DNA from: Ursus arctos
Lineage: Eukaryota; Chordata; Mammalia; Carnivora; Ursidae
NCBI RefSeq assembly: GCF_023065955.2
Contig: NW_026622952.1
Location: forward strand, 34,359,813-34,423,812
DNA length: 64,000 nucleotides
Direction of reading: 5' to 3'
Shown here: positions 11,791-22,872 of the stretch, piece after piece
Numbering within the stretch: position 1 is the stretch's first letter
Layout of the letters: each line of letters starts with the position of its first letter
Notes under the pieces: model-generated
Told to the model about the DNA's origin: nothing
Seen by the model: the letters and a program-made list of their open reading frames with translations, nothing else
Databases searched by the model: none
Translations under genes and position numbers: made by a program

Positions 11791-13015
11791 CAGTGCCAGT
11801 ACCTGTTTTCTGGTATATGTTTCATACTTCATATAAACCAATTCCTTCTTCAGGATGTCACCTTTACCTTTAAGAAGCAAAACCCATCAAGTTTCCAAGG
11901 TCTGGGAGCCATTTTCACATTTCGAATTGCAAATACATCTACACTGAAGTGTCAGAAGACACACTGAAGTTTCCCAGTGCATTTGAACAGGCACGTCCTA
12001 ATTGTGTCTGACTTTCCAACATGTCTGCGAACACTTAAGTCTTACTGTACAAATGGACTTGCCAACTTTTTTCCTAGGCAGCCTCCTAAATATGGTTCAA
12101 GTTCTCTGTCAAGAAAAGCGCACGGTAAGGACAGCTTAGGGAATCGCCAGCAAAGACATTGGAGGCTGCCCCAAGCACAGAAAAACAAATGTTTCTTTCA
12201 TTGCTGCAGATGAAACAGATGTTTTCTTGGGAAACACTGGCCAAACATCTGGCAGTAGAAGAAATGGCTGAGTTCAGATGCCCTCAATTTAAAACATTTG
12301 CCAGCGGAGATGGTCCACCGTCCCTAAGTCTCCAAAAGTAAATGTTTTCCCAAGTAATAAATACTCACCTCTGGCCGTCCCACTGTGCACTCAGCCCTGG
12401 ACATTTCACTAATGCAGGTAACACTGGCGAAATTCAGGTGAAGACTGTGTTCGCCAGGACAGAGGACAGAGTTTCCCTAAATTAGAGCACAGGGATTTCA
12501 AAGCATATAATGTAGGACGCGGTGGTCCGGCCTGAGTACCCCAGCCTTTCAAACCCTCGTCTATGTTGGCTGCTTCCTCCCCGGGCTCCCTTGGAGAAAG
12601 CCACAGTGACCCTCAGAAACGGGGTTCCCCAAATGGGATGGGCGTGGGAAAGGGGCATCAAGAAACTGAAAAAGCTAAAGCCATATTTGCCCACATTAAA
12701 AACGAAAAAGCTTTGAACTAATACATGATGGAGTCACCTCTTTTTACGTTTCAAAACTCATTTGGATCAGCTTGAGAGGAGAGGACCTTCGAGTGCCTTC
12801 CTCTACCGAGCGTTTTTTTTTTTTTTTAAGCCTTTTCATCCTAAAGGTTTTAATAAACGCCTGGGAGCTCTCCACAGAAGTGTCCCCCCCCCCCACCCCC
12901 CTCTTTTTTTGGTGGTTGTCAGGACCGGGCGTGCTGCCAGGAAGCCTGGCTCCCCGGCAACCAAGAGCTACAGATGTTGTCTAAACCGCCCCCCCCCTTC
13001 TGTTTCGCTTCTCAG
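10914..13015 (+). other. TENM3: Last TENM3 intron
   Basis: The intron runs from donor 'gtaaga' to acceptor 'tgtttcgcttctcag' at 13015. It contains a CA microsatellite (11743-11782), a T-tract (12812-12827) and C-tracts near 12885-12902 and 12988-12996. The C-tract lies directly upstream of the polypyrimidine tract, an unusual but workable acceptor context. Confidence 0.9.
11743..11782 (+). repeat. (AC)n microsatellite
   Basis: Twenty uninterrupted AC units lie within the last TENM3 intron. Confidence 0.97.
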
Positions 13016-13771
13016 CCCATTTTCGGAGTTCAGCAACAAGTGGCGAGGCAGGCCAAGGCCTTCCTGTCCCTGGGGAAGATGGCAGAGGTGCAGGTGAGCA
13101 GGCGCAAGGGCGGCGGCGCGCCCTCGTGGCTGTGGTTCGCCACGGTCAAGTCGCTGATCGGCAAGGGCGTCATGCTGGCCGTGAGCCAGGGCCGCGTGCA
13201 GACCAACGTGCTCAACATCGCCAACGAGGACTGCATCAAGGTGGCGGCCGTGCTCAACAACGCCTTCTACCTGGAGAACCTGCACTTCACCATCGAGGGC
13301 AAGGACACGCACTACTTCATCAAGACCACCACGCCCGAGAGCGACCTGGGCACGCTGCGGCTGACGAGCGGCCGCAAGGCCCTGGAGAACGGCATCAACG
13401 TGACCGTGTCGCAGTCCACCACCGTGGTCAACGGCAGGACTCGCAGGTTCGCCGACGTGGAGATGCAGTTCGGCGCGCTGGCGCTGCACGTGCGCTACGG
13501 CATGACGCTGGACGAGGAGAAGGCGCGCATCCTGGAGCAGGCGCGGCAGCGCGCGCTCGCCCGGGCCTGGGCGCGCGAGCAGCAGCGCGTGCGCGACGGC
13601 GAGGAGGGCGCGCGCCTCTGGACGGAGGGCGAGAAGCGGCAGCTGCTGAGCGCCGGCAAGGTGCAGGGCTACGACGGGTACTACGTACTCTCGGTGGAGC
13701 AGTACCCCGAGCTGGCCGACAGCGCCAACAACATCCAGTTCCTCCGACAAAGCGAGATCGGCAAGAGGTAA
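13016..13771 (+). CDS. TENM3: Teneurin-3 terminal coding exon: Tox-GHH-like domain and TCAP, with stop codon
   Basis: This exon encodes the last 251 residues, from [16 protein letters not shown] to SEIGKR, then TAA at 13769-13771. In teneurins this part forms the extracellular linker plus the toxin-fold (Tox-GHH-like) domain that packs on the barrel; in the animal protein it serves adhesion and is not treated as an active toxin. The C-terminal 43 residues hold the TCAP peptide (annotated separately). The TCAP of this gene has '[20 protein letters not shown]' and ends '[11 protein letters not shown]', which is the TCAP-3 type; TCAP-2 and TCAP-4 end in SEM, and this is why I choose TENM3. A sequon lies at 13397. 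Nearly every codon from about 13090 onward ends in G or C, and CpG is frequent, unlike the upstream exons. Paralogue certainty is about 0.85; teneurin identity is essentially certain. Confidence 0.95.
   Translation, partial: PIFGVQQQVARQAKAFLSLGKMAEVQVSRRKGGGAPSWLWFATVKSLIGKGVMLAVSQGRVQTNVLNIANEDCIKVAAVLNNAFYLENLHFTIEGKDTHYFIKTTTPESDLGTLRLTSGRKALENGINVTVSQSTTVVNGRTRRFADVEMQFGALALHVRYGMTLDEEKARILEQARQRALARAWAREQQRVRDGEEGARLWTEGEKRQLLSAGKVQGYDGYYVLSVEQYPELADSANNIQFLRQSEIGKR
13640..13759 (+). other. TENM3: TCAP-3 type peptide segment (40 residues) inside the TENM3 C-terminus
   Basis: The segment begins at Gln directly after a dibasic Lys-Arg (13634-13639) and ends at Ile, followed by Gly-Lys-Arg and stop. 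That is the classical prohormone layout: a dibasic cleavage site before the peptide, and an amidation Gly plus dibasic after it. TCAP peptides are described as neuromodulators distantly related to the CRF family; whether cleavage happens in vivo cannot be seen from DNA. Confidence 0.85.
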
Positions 13772-14605
13772 CCCCCGGGCCGGCTGCCGCGGGCGGATTG
13801 TCGGCGGCCGCCCCGCGCTGGGAGGCGGACCCAGCCGGGGGCAGGCGCTGCGCCGCGCTCGAGCCTCAACCACACACCGTTGCTCGGATTTCTCTGTAGC
13901 ACAATCCGAATCGGACTCTCCGACACAGAAGAGCCTTCCGGGAGAATGAGACTGCTGTTAAAAAAGAAAAGAAAAAAATCCACAAAAAAAAAAAAAACTT
14001 TTTTCTGAATGACCTTAAAGGTGATCGGCTTTAAAGAATATGTTTACATATGCATTTCGCTGCACTCAGTTGGACTGGAAGTATTAAAAGGAAAAATAAG
14101 TAAGTGAAAGAAAGGAAAAAAGGCCTCAACGTTTTGCGCGAGGCCATCCGTTCCTTGGAGACACTGTATTTCAGTAAGGTAACATGCATACAGTGTTTCC
14201 AGGTATTACCGAATCGTCGACCTTTGCTTACAAGAAGTAGTCTCTCTGCGTAGGATGTGATATATAATCTCTGTTAATTTTAAAATGTGGGGCAAAATTA
14301 CTGTTTCTAGACAACCCAACCGCTTTCCCTGTGCTGCTTTGTAAAAGGACATTGGCACAAGTGACTTCTGCTCCGGCGGGGATTTCATAACGGATTTTAC
14401 AATGCTAACGTGGTTTGCCTTGGGGGGAGAAAACTGGCAAATAGAATCCTTGTCACTGATAAGCAAAGGAAACCCTGATTTTTTTTGTAAATTATGTGAG
14501 ACAAGTTGTTTATGGATTTTTATATGAATTACAATTTACTGTACATCAAATATTAGTCTCAGAGGAGTTAATTTATGTAAAGTGTTTAAAAAGTTTATAC
14601 TTAAA

Positions 14606-14611
14606 AATAAA
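14606..14611 (+). terminator. TENM3: Proximal AATAAA poly(A) signal candidate
   Basis: The hexamer AATAAA lies within 'ttaaaaataaaacg', followed 20-30 bases on by 'gtgaactgtgtgattttttt', a G/U- and U-rich stretch suited to CstF binding. Use of this site would give a short 3' UTR of about 0.85 kb. Confidence 0.5.
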
Positions 14612-16570
14612 ACGATAAAAACATGTGAACTGTGTGATTTTTTTAAAAGGATTGCACCTTTTGTTATCTGTTATAGCTGTACAGTATAAATTATTATATT
14701 GTAGAGATATAACGACTTATGCCTATAATGTCCAGAAGTGTTAATATTTTTGTATTAGGTTGAAAAAAAATGTGCAACTTTCTATCACTAGATGGATAGG
14801 ACAGTGCAATCCTAAGTGGGTGGCTAATCAGAGAACTCCTTTCTCTCTCTTCTCTTTTTCATCAGGCCAGTGTCCTCAACCATTATCAACTAAGAGGCAC
14901 AGTAGAAAACTCAGGCTGGTGGAATGTAGCAGAAGATAGGAAAAAAATAAAATACAAAAACTGGGCCAGAGAGGTCCTCTCTCGTCCCTAGAAGTCATGG
15001 GGAGTTGATAGAATTAACCACAGGGTTTTTACTGTTAACCATTCCTTGAAGCTCCATTTCATGATGGAGGCAAGAGACCACATCAGATGCTCCGGGAAAC
15101 GTGCGTGAGAAGGAAAGGATCTGATGTAGTCATGACCGTTAACATGTGTCTTAAGATCTACGAAAGATAGCAGAACCCGAGCAGCGGGGAGAGGGCTGGA
15201 TGGGGAAGGTCAGGGTCCCTCTGCTAGTCTTGGGTTTGGACCGTCCAGTCACCAAGAGGGACACAAAAGGGAGACAAAAGCTCCCGTAAGCCCACACGAC
15301 CCACCCGTCCTGGGAGCTGGTTTGAATGGCAGCCTCTGCCCTTTCTCGGGGAAGCCGGGGGTGGCCGATCCAGCTGGAGGTGAAGTGACAGCCGTGCCCT
15401 CGCGCACTGGGCGAGCAGGCCCGGGCACGGCGGCCATCTGCACTCCCGTGACGGCCCAGCCGCTCTTGCAAATCTCTTTTCGTGAGCACTAAATTCAGCC
15501 ACAAAAATATTTTTAGAAAAATATTTCTCCGTTCATTGAGCTATAGTACACACTGTTTTCCTCTATGTATAATGGTGATAAAATATAGCAAGTGAACATG
15601 TCGTAAATATAAAGGTTCAAGTGATGTACTGAAAATAATTTTCTAACTGCTTTGTATGTATCACATACTCTAAATTGCACAGTAGGCGTGTTTATTAAAC
15701 AGATTGGCTGGGAAAGTTTCAAAATAGCTACTGAGTTTACAGAATCAGTGCTATTACTGTCTTTGTGTATTTGGTAGAGCGTACCGAAGTAATTAATCTT
15801 CTAATGAATGCTGATATTTTATTAGAATGAAAGCACAGATTAGCATTAATATTTTTTATCCTGGAAATCCTTTGGCAAGTATTACGAAGCCCCGATTTAG
15901 AAAACTACGAGATTTCAAACCACATAAACATGGCTCTGTTTTACATTTTGTTTTTTAACTGTTAACTTAGGTGTTTGCAGTTCTGTTCGATGACGTTTCT
16001 GCAGGACTGTGTTTAGCATGCTGTTAAGTACTTTTGGTTGAAATAGGCTCTGAGTCTAAATTCTCAGAAATGTTTCTGATGTATTGACCGTGAAAAGCTT
16101 GTACCACATGGCAGAAGTGAAATGATAATCTTACCCTCTTCTCGACATGGACTGGTCCTTTAGGCTGGCACCGATAAATAACAGATTGGGAGTATCTCTT
16201 GGTGCTTATTTTAGATGAAGTCAAATCAACCCAATTAGTGTCTCGTTAGTAGGTATAATGAGCCTATTTCTTTCTAAAAAGACTTGTGATCTGGACATGC
16301 TTTTACAAGAAATAGTGACCTTGGGGAATATGTAAACAAAAGACCTTTTTCTAAGAGTTGGGGGGGTGGGGGACTGTATAATGGAAAGAATTAGCTTACA
16401 AAAAAAAATTGATATTCAAAGTATTTTAGGCAAAGCCAGTCAAAATGCTTTCATGATATTTTGAGATGTAAATTTTGTCTGATTTGTATTGTTCTTTTCA
16501 TTTGCCTTCTTAACTTTCTATGTGACCTGAATTTTCCATAACTTGACTATAGACTGCATCTAGGCATTCC

Positions 16571-16576
16571 AATAAA
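16571..16576 (+). terminator. TENM3: Distal AATAAA poly(A) signal candidate
   Basis: AATAAA lies in 'cattccaataaaagcc', and a GU-rich run 'atgtgtgtgtgttt' begins 12 bases downstream. The hexamer plus downstream element is the best poly(A) site after the stop codon. The local T-rich sequence and another AATAAA at 16855, followed by an A-tract, leave a later end possible. Confidence 0.65.
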
Positions 16577-16595
16577 AGCCAACCCAATGTGTGTG

Positions 16596-18388
16596 TGTTT
16601 ACATATATATTTTTTTTAAATCTTGGGCTAGCCAGCGTGTGTTTTAGAGCAAAGGATGCAAACAGATGCATTGTTGGGGGTACCGATTCATCTGCAACCC
16701 AGTTGGTAGTATCTTTTCTTTTCTTTTCTTTTTTTTTAATTTTTGTGTGCACTGGCCCGACTGCCAGTTCAGCATTATATACTTTGCCAGGGGACTCTTC
16801 CCATGGCGTAGTTTAAAAAAAAACCTTAAATACACCCCCACAAAGCCAAAGAAGAATAAAGAAGAATTAAAAAAAAAAAAAAAGACACTGCCCATTACTG
16901 CTCGAAAACAGGCCTCGTTCCTGCGATCCTGGCAATAAGTGCTTAATTAAAACACTTGATTAGAATAATCAGTTTAGGCCTGATAGGCTCCCAGCCTCCC
17001 GGAGTTGTCTAAATCTCCGTACTGCCCGGTGATGAGGGGACGCTTAGGTCGGCAATTCCAGGCTGGCAGTCAGGGCTTTGATTTCAGTCAGAAAAGGCGG
17101 GCTTCAACCCACTTGCTTTGTAGTGACAACATGTTCGTCCAGCAAGAATCTGGTCACTCCACTTGGCAAACCGGTCTATTTTTTTTTCCTCTTCTTGAAT
17201 TAGAGTTTAACGTGCTCCAACCTGGGAAATCCAGGAGAACCCGCGCAATGATTCCGACTTTCGTTTTCTCTTTCGTTTTGTCTGCTCCTCTCCTTTAAAG
17301 CCACGTTTGAACAAATGCAAAGAGAAACATTGTAGGTAAAAATTGTATCTTGGGAAAGAATTTTCTGGGTCTGAGGGATGCTGCTGGCACCTCTGTGCAG
17401 TTCCTGTCCACCTGTTCACATCCATCCCACGTCACCTAATACTTGCATGTGGGCCTGAATGTAATCACAGCACCGGTTATGAACAGCGCCCTCGCCGCTT
17501 CGAAGAGGAGGAGAGCATCCTGCCGGTGGTGCACAGACTACCCGGGCCCCCTGTTCTCTGTTCACCGGTCTCTTCTTCCTTTTGTCTTGGTCGGCTCCCA
17601 GCTCCCGAATGAAGGTGGCTGCCACCCCACCCCACCCCACCCCGAGGCCTTGAAGGGCGACTCAGCTCTTCCTCCTTTCACGTATACCCAGATTCCGTCT
17701 CCCGTTCTCTGAGAGCCCAAGCTCATTCCAGCACCCCCAGGCAGGAAATGCATCAAATTCTAGAAGTGGAGCCTGAGGGGACTTGGCGAAGTTTGAGTGT
17801 GTTGTTCAAGGTCACCGAGGCTGCTCAGGCCTGCAGCGAGCGCCCGCCACCGCTTGAGTCCCCTGAGAGCACCACCCGGGAAGGCACCGGCACGCCCATC
17901 CCACCCTCGTTCCCTCACCTCGTCTTTCCAGAGCTGCTGTGATTTCGAGTCCTCAATTACGTTCTCCATCATGTAAAAATGCCCAGGCCCTCTAACCGGG
18001 CACGTGTCTTGAGCTCCCCTCCGCCTGCCGATATTTCTGGCTCCTCAGCCCCCTCGTCTTAGATAAGAAGGTCTGCCATGCAATATTAATGACTTCATAA
18101 TTTCTCAAAAGACTTCTAAAAGAATGACCCCTGATTTGCATATATGCATGTGTCAGGCTATTTATCTAGATTTTCCATAAGTTATTCATCAGGCTTTGGT
18201 CATCCAACGAAGCCAGTGAAAAAATAAAAACTGATTATAAGTCATCATGACCCATTTTAACCACAGCCCTAAGCCAGGGTATCAAGGAGGTACTGCTAAG
18301 CCATTCGAGTTTTCCACCTTCTAATTTAAACCACATAACGAACGTCCTCTCTCGCCAGAGTTCCTGTTTGCTGTTCACCACCTCTGCC
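16596..18388. other. Intergenic DNA after TENM3
   Basis: This is mostly unique sequence with T-tracts (about 16706-16740) and an A-tract (16868-16882). A (CCCCA)n stretch lies near 17622-17643. The part 18060-18260 is AT-rich and contains the octamer ATTTGCAT at 18134-18141. No coding exon is recognised. Confidence 0.7.
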
Positions 18389-18621
18389 AGCAGTGGTCTC
18401 TTTTTTTTTTTTTTTTTAAGTTTTTTTATTTATTTATTCGACAGAGACAGAGACAGCCAGCGAGAGAGGGAACACAAGCAGGGGGAGTGGGAGAGGAAGA
18501 AGCAGGCTCATAGCGGAGGAGCCTGATGTGGGGCTCGATCCCATAACACCGGGATCACGCCCTGAGCTGAAGGCAGACGCTTAACCGCTGTGCCACCCAG
18601 GCGTCCCAGCAGTGGTCTCTT
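18389..18621 (-). mobile_element. SINEC (bear-type) with 14-bp target-site duplication
   Basis: This is a full-length tRNA-derived carnivore SINE in minus orientation: T-tract, 'atttatttattcgacagaga', 'aagcaggctcatagcggagg', 'cttaaccgctgtgccaccca' and 'ggcgtccc'. The duplication 'agcagtggtctctt' is perfect at 18389-18402 and 18608-18621, which marks a young insertion. Confidence 0.97.
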
Positions 18622-20060
18622 GATGTCAGTTAGTTACTAATAACTTTCAGGTAAATTGAGAAGACGTTTTCATTTATGAACTGACTTAAAATTCTGTTGT
18701 GGAGGGATACAGGCTTCCTAGAGTCCCGTGTGCAGAGAATTCACCGGAAACTGATTCTAAACCTGGAACAGCGTCATCATTCAGTTTAGTGTTAATGGGG
18801 TCCACAACGCGAATATAGTCAATCCTTGGGGGACCTAAGCTGAGAAAAATTAAAATTAGGAGCATAAATTGTGACTTCTAGACAGGGGCTCGGTTACATC
18901 CTCCTGCTTGTAGAATGGATTGTGAGCTGGGCCCTAGCCGCAAGCGTTCAGCCTGGATTTAGGAGGGGAAATCGCCTCCTTTTACACGCGTGCAAAGACT
19001 TCCTGACTTCCACCCACACTGGCTATTTCCGTGCAGCCCACCTCTCACGGCCTGCGACTGCAGGATTTACAAGCGGTCTCCTGACTGAGGCAAAATGAAT
19101 TTCTTAAAATGTTCACACGTTAACTTCATAAGCGGGGTGTGAGGGGAGCCTAAATACCCGAGGAGTGGAAATGACCAGTTCAGTGACGGAAAGGCTGAAA
19201 GTGGGACCGCTCAGTGGCAGTCTGGGAGGACACACGCCAAAGGCGCCTTTCAACCTGGACTTCCTATCAGAAACTGCCCTATCCCAAATGTTTTCCTGCA
19301 GAATTAATGCCAGGGAGATTCTAGAGATACCAGTCTATTGGTTCTCCAGGACATTCTACAAAAATCATCCCAGCGCTCCTGTCTCTACATGCATGAGACC
19401 CTTTGCTTTACCCCAGTAGAAGCCGTCTGGCTTGCAACCCTTCCAGTTGTATCGAAGCATGTATCTTTCTAAGGCATAGAAGGAAAACCATGCAGCTCCC
19501 TGCGGTAGACCAGATTGACTCAATAATGACCCAGGACATCACGGGAAATTGGCCTCGCTTGTCCCCAGCGTACGTACAAAAGGTTATAAACAAGCAGATT
19601 TTCAAAATCTCTTCACTTAGCTATGACGTTAATTCTAGTTTTGACCCTGTAGTGAGGGGGGAGGGGGCTGGGGCTTATGCTTCCGGCTCCAGCGTTGACA
19701 GGTGCCACTGCATTAGAGAAGACACAGGGGTGACCCAGCAGGAGAGAACCGATCCCGGCTGAGGTCCTGGAGGGAAATGGCTGGTGGGAGGTAGCAGAGC
19801 GAAGAGCATCTTTCCCTAAAGTCCCCTCCATTTCCATGGCGGGGCCATCCTGTCGTTCCCTCCACCTCCAGGGCTCTGGCTCCTGCGGAAATGAAAAGCC
19901 ATCCCAACACCTGGTGGCACAGTGGGCAGGGCCTGTGGGATGCTTTCTTCTCCTAAAATCCCCGAGAGGGTCCGGGTGAGGGAGGACTTGGGGCCACGAG
20001 CTCCTCCAGGGACATCCCTGGAGCTTCGTGCGGGTTCCCAGGCACTTTCGGGTGGGGCTC

Positions 20061-20079
20061 TAGCGCCCCCTAGTGCTGA
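20061..20079 (-). promoter_or_regulatory. CTCF-like binding motif
   Basis: The plus strand reads TAGCGCCCCCTAGTGCTGA, so the minus strand carries the CTCF core form CACTAGGGGGCGCTA. It agrees with the vertebrate CTCF consensus over nearly the whole core. Binding is inferred. Confidence 0.65.
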
Positions 20080-21187
20080 GCATCGTTGGTGAAGAACGTG
20101 ACCGATGCCAAAACAGCAGCGCCCAGACCGGAAACCAAAAGGCAGCCCCCACCCCACAACTTCCACCGGTCTCCCCGGTTAGGCCAATTCCCATTATCCT
20201 CCATTTCCCCATCTTTGCTGTGCCCACAGAGTTTCACACATAAAGCGATTACTTCTGCTTCATGCACTCCCTCACTGAGGCTGGTCCTTGCAAAGATTGC
20301 TCCCGTAAGAGTTCCCTTCGCGTCAGGCAGAAACTTTGTCAAACAATGTTCATCTCGCTTGGCGGATCAAAATAAGGCCCTTCCTCCCAGGGTTTGTCCG
20401 CGGGCTATGGCTATGTGAGTTTTGCAACCCCCGGAAAACAGTGGTTTCTGAACTATCGCATTGTTTCCCTTTTGCTTTTCATGTTTGAACAGTCCTGTTG
20501 CCGGGAAGAATTTCCCAGAAGGACAGATCATTTAAATTCAGAGTGGCACTTCATTTCTGAGGGAGCCAGGCTCTCACCGTAAGTGCTAGAGTGACAGCCT
20601 GGAGAAGGGAACTCCCTCCAGATTCACTGGACAGCTGAGGCCTCGTGGTGCAGACATCCATCTCCATCTGCCCAGCGCTGCAGTGGCCACGGGAGGAAAG
20701 AAGGGCATTTCAGCTTTTTGCTCCCTCGTTGTCACCCAGAGAAGCCAATGGATGCCACTTTTAAATGGCAGCCTGAGCTGGTGTCCTGCCTTCAGAAACC
20801 GTCTGTGCTAGAGCCCGTTGTCATTTTGGGAGGCCTGTGTGAAACCAACCGCCCTTATTCCCTACCCAAGTCTTCATGGAAATGAAAGGACCAAAGCTGG
20901 CCCAGTAAAGCCAAAATGTCACCTTAAATTAAGACCAAGTTGAAGACTGTAGCTTCACATGAAAAGTAAAGGAGACTGTTAACCAGATGCCAAAAGTAGG
21001 TAAGGTCCCCCGACTTCACTGGCAGGGCTGGCCCCAGGCAGGCCGCTCCTGGTGGGGCGGGGAGCCCCCTTCTCTGCCCATGAACCAAGAGTGCGGAGTT
21101 CATTCTCCCCAACTCACCAATAAGGGTAAGTCCCTCTCCTGCCCCATGGGGGCTGGAGTGATGGGGAGAGAGAAGCCAGGCGTGAGA

Positions 21188-21188
<1 letters not shown>

Positions 21189-21230
<42 letters not shown>
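21189..21230 (+). repeat. (CA)n microsatellite
   Basis: Twenty-one uninterrupted CA units lie in intergenic DNA. Confidence 0.97.
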
Positions 21231-21235
<5 letters not shown>

Positions 21236-22672
21236 CCACACACCGTCAGAGTCACCAGGGAAGAAGAATCTCGCACCACTTCTCAGAACCCTTGGGTTTA
21301 CCTGATGCTGCCACCAATGACTCGTGGCCTCCAGCCAGGTCACTCTGGGCCTCTGACCAGCACCTCCTCCCTGCTCTAACACCTGTGGGTTGCTTGGAAA
21401 CCAGCCCTGAGACATAAAGTTCTCGCCGTGAGCAGACCCCTGCCCTCCAGACAAGGAGACCCTGTTGCACGAATCTGCTCCACGCCTCGCTCGGCTTCCA
21501 AGCCCATCACCCTACCGCCACATCCATAGGCCCGTGAGCCACAATGCTCTCCGGGGGAGGAGAACCAGGGCTCTGGATTCTAGAAGGCTGCTCCTCCCCA
21601 ATTACTCTGCCGCTTGTTAAGATGGGGACGCAGACTTGCCTGGCTCTTGTAAATCACAGGGAAACAGGACCAGCCTTGCCACACTCAGGGCTCTTTCTGG
21701 GGCCTCCGCCAATTAGTGCTCTAGTTAATCAGACTTAGCCATTCCCCGGAGAGGCGGCACAGCCGGGAGAAGCCGCAGCACTGGAGACCCGCCTGTGAGG
21801 CCCAGCTCGGCCTGGGCCCAGGGAGGCGACCACGGCGGGCTCTGCGCCTCGGCCTTCCCCATCTTTAAAGTGGGCCCGGACCTGTGCCCCTGGGCCACTC
21901 CCTCCCGGCCTCCAATGCCCCCAGCTGCTTGAGAGAGACAGAGATCCAGAGCCACAGCGCTCCTTTCCACGGTTAACACAGAAGAGTCTATCCCTAGGTG
22001 AAGACCTTAGTTTCTCACTGCAGCAAAGACTAGAGACACACCTAAAGCCCAGACAGGACAGCATCAGGTCTCCAGGGATGTCCCTGGTTATGGGTCTTTT
22101 GCTCCCCAGTGATGGCAGCCACCACAGAGGGCTTAGCCAGCTGGGCAGGTCCCTCTGGACGTCACTGTCAGGAGGGAGCCAGGAGGAAGGAGCTGCCGTC
22201 CTCTTGAATAAGGAGCCCCCAGGGCCCACCGTGCTGGCACCCCCTCTCCCTCCCTGGGCACCCCGCCCCCTGCAAGCCAGAGGGGACCCTGCAGAGGGCT
22301 GGAGCCTGAGGATCCTTTGAGAACCCTCGTGCCATGGTTGGCAATGGTTTTTATGTGTGGATCTTCACGCCAATGAAACCTCACATGAAACCAACACAGA
22401 CAAAGGCCCAGCAGCTCAGATTGAGGTAGGACTCCCACATGTGACAGGCACTACAGCAGGTCCCAGAGAAGAAAGGCCCCTGTCCTCCAGGACTGCACGT
22501 CTAGTTGGGAAGCAGACGAGGATTCTTTCTCAACAGAGCGGGGATTGCTGTGAGCACAGGCCGAAACACCCCAGTTCTGCCTGGGGGCATCCCGCAGCTT
22601 CCTGGAGGAGGTGGGGCCCGAGCAACAGCCCGGAGGACATTGTGCAGCGTGGAGTGCAGGCAAGGCTGAGGT

Positions 22673-22872
22673 NNNNNNNNNNNNNNNNNNNNNNNNNNNN
22701 NNNNNNNNNNNNNNNNNNNNNNNNNNNNNNNNNNNNNNNNNNNNNNNNNNNNNNNNNNNNNNNNNNNNNNNNNNNNNNNNNNNNNNNNNNNNNNNNNNNN
22801 NNNNNNNNNNNNNNNNNNNNNNNNNNNNNNNNNNNNNNNNNNNNNNNNNNNNNNNNNNNNNNNNNNNNNNNN
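22673..22872. other. Assembly gap (200 N)
   Basis: Exactly 200 undetermined bases are present. The round number suggests a placeholder whose true size may differ. Reading frames crossing it are artefacts. Confidence 0.99.

Larger units (their letters stand above)
13772..16595 (+). other. TENM3: TENM3 3' untranslated region (putative full length)
   Basis: This runs from the stop codon to the last good poly(A) signal, about 2.8 kb. It begins GC-rich, as a continuation of the exon island, and turns AT-rich after about 13980. No SINE interrupts it, in contrast to the flank beyond 18.4 kb, which fits a constrained UTR. It contains A-tracts (13982-13996) and AATAAA hexamers at 14606, 14946 and 16571. 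Its exact end is inferred, since no transcript data are available. Open frames inside it, such as 15151-15504 on the minus strand, are not coding in any recognisable way. Confidence 0.75.
18622..22672. other. Intergenic DNA, mostly unique
   Basis: No gene is recognised. It holds a CTCF-like motif at 20061-20079 and a CA microsatellite at 21189-21230. G+C is higher from 19.6 kb onward. Open frames here, such as 19403-19762 and 21735-22229, have no recognisable domains or splice structure. Confidence 0.7.

Noticed and set aside
13016..13771. Annotation of the terminal exon as an active toxin gene
   Set aside because: The domain is the toxin-like fold that all teneurins carry as part of an adhesion protein. 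The gene is an ordinary spliced neuronal gene.
12968..13873. 301-codon open frame antisense to the terminal TENM3 exon
   Set aside because: In a very GC-rich exon, antisense frames rarely meet stop codons. The product is low-complexity (rich in A, L, R, H) and resembles nothing; it is a shadow of the sense codons.
13126..13899. 257-codon open frame in another sense frame of the same exon
   Set aside because: It is an Arg/Ala/Gly-rich shadow of the teneurin frame with no domain, and it extends past the true stop only because of GC content.
1..16595. Assignment of the gene as TENM2
   Set aside because: TCAP-2 ends differently (SEM and not SEI, as I recall), and the expected close neighbour WWC1 is absent from 47 kb downstream.
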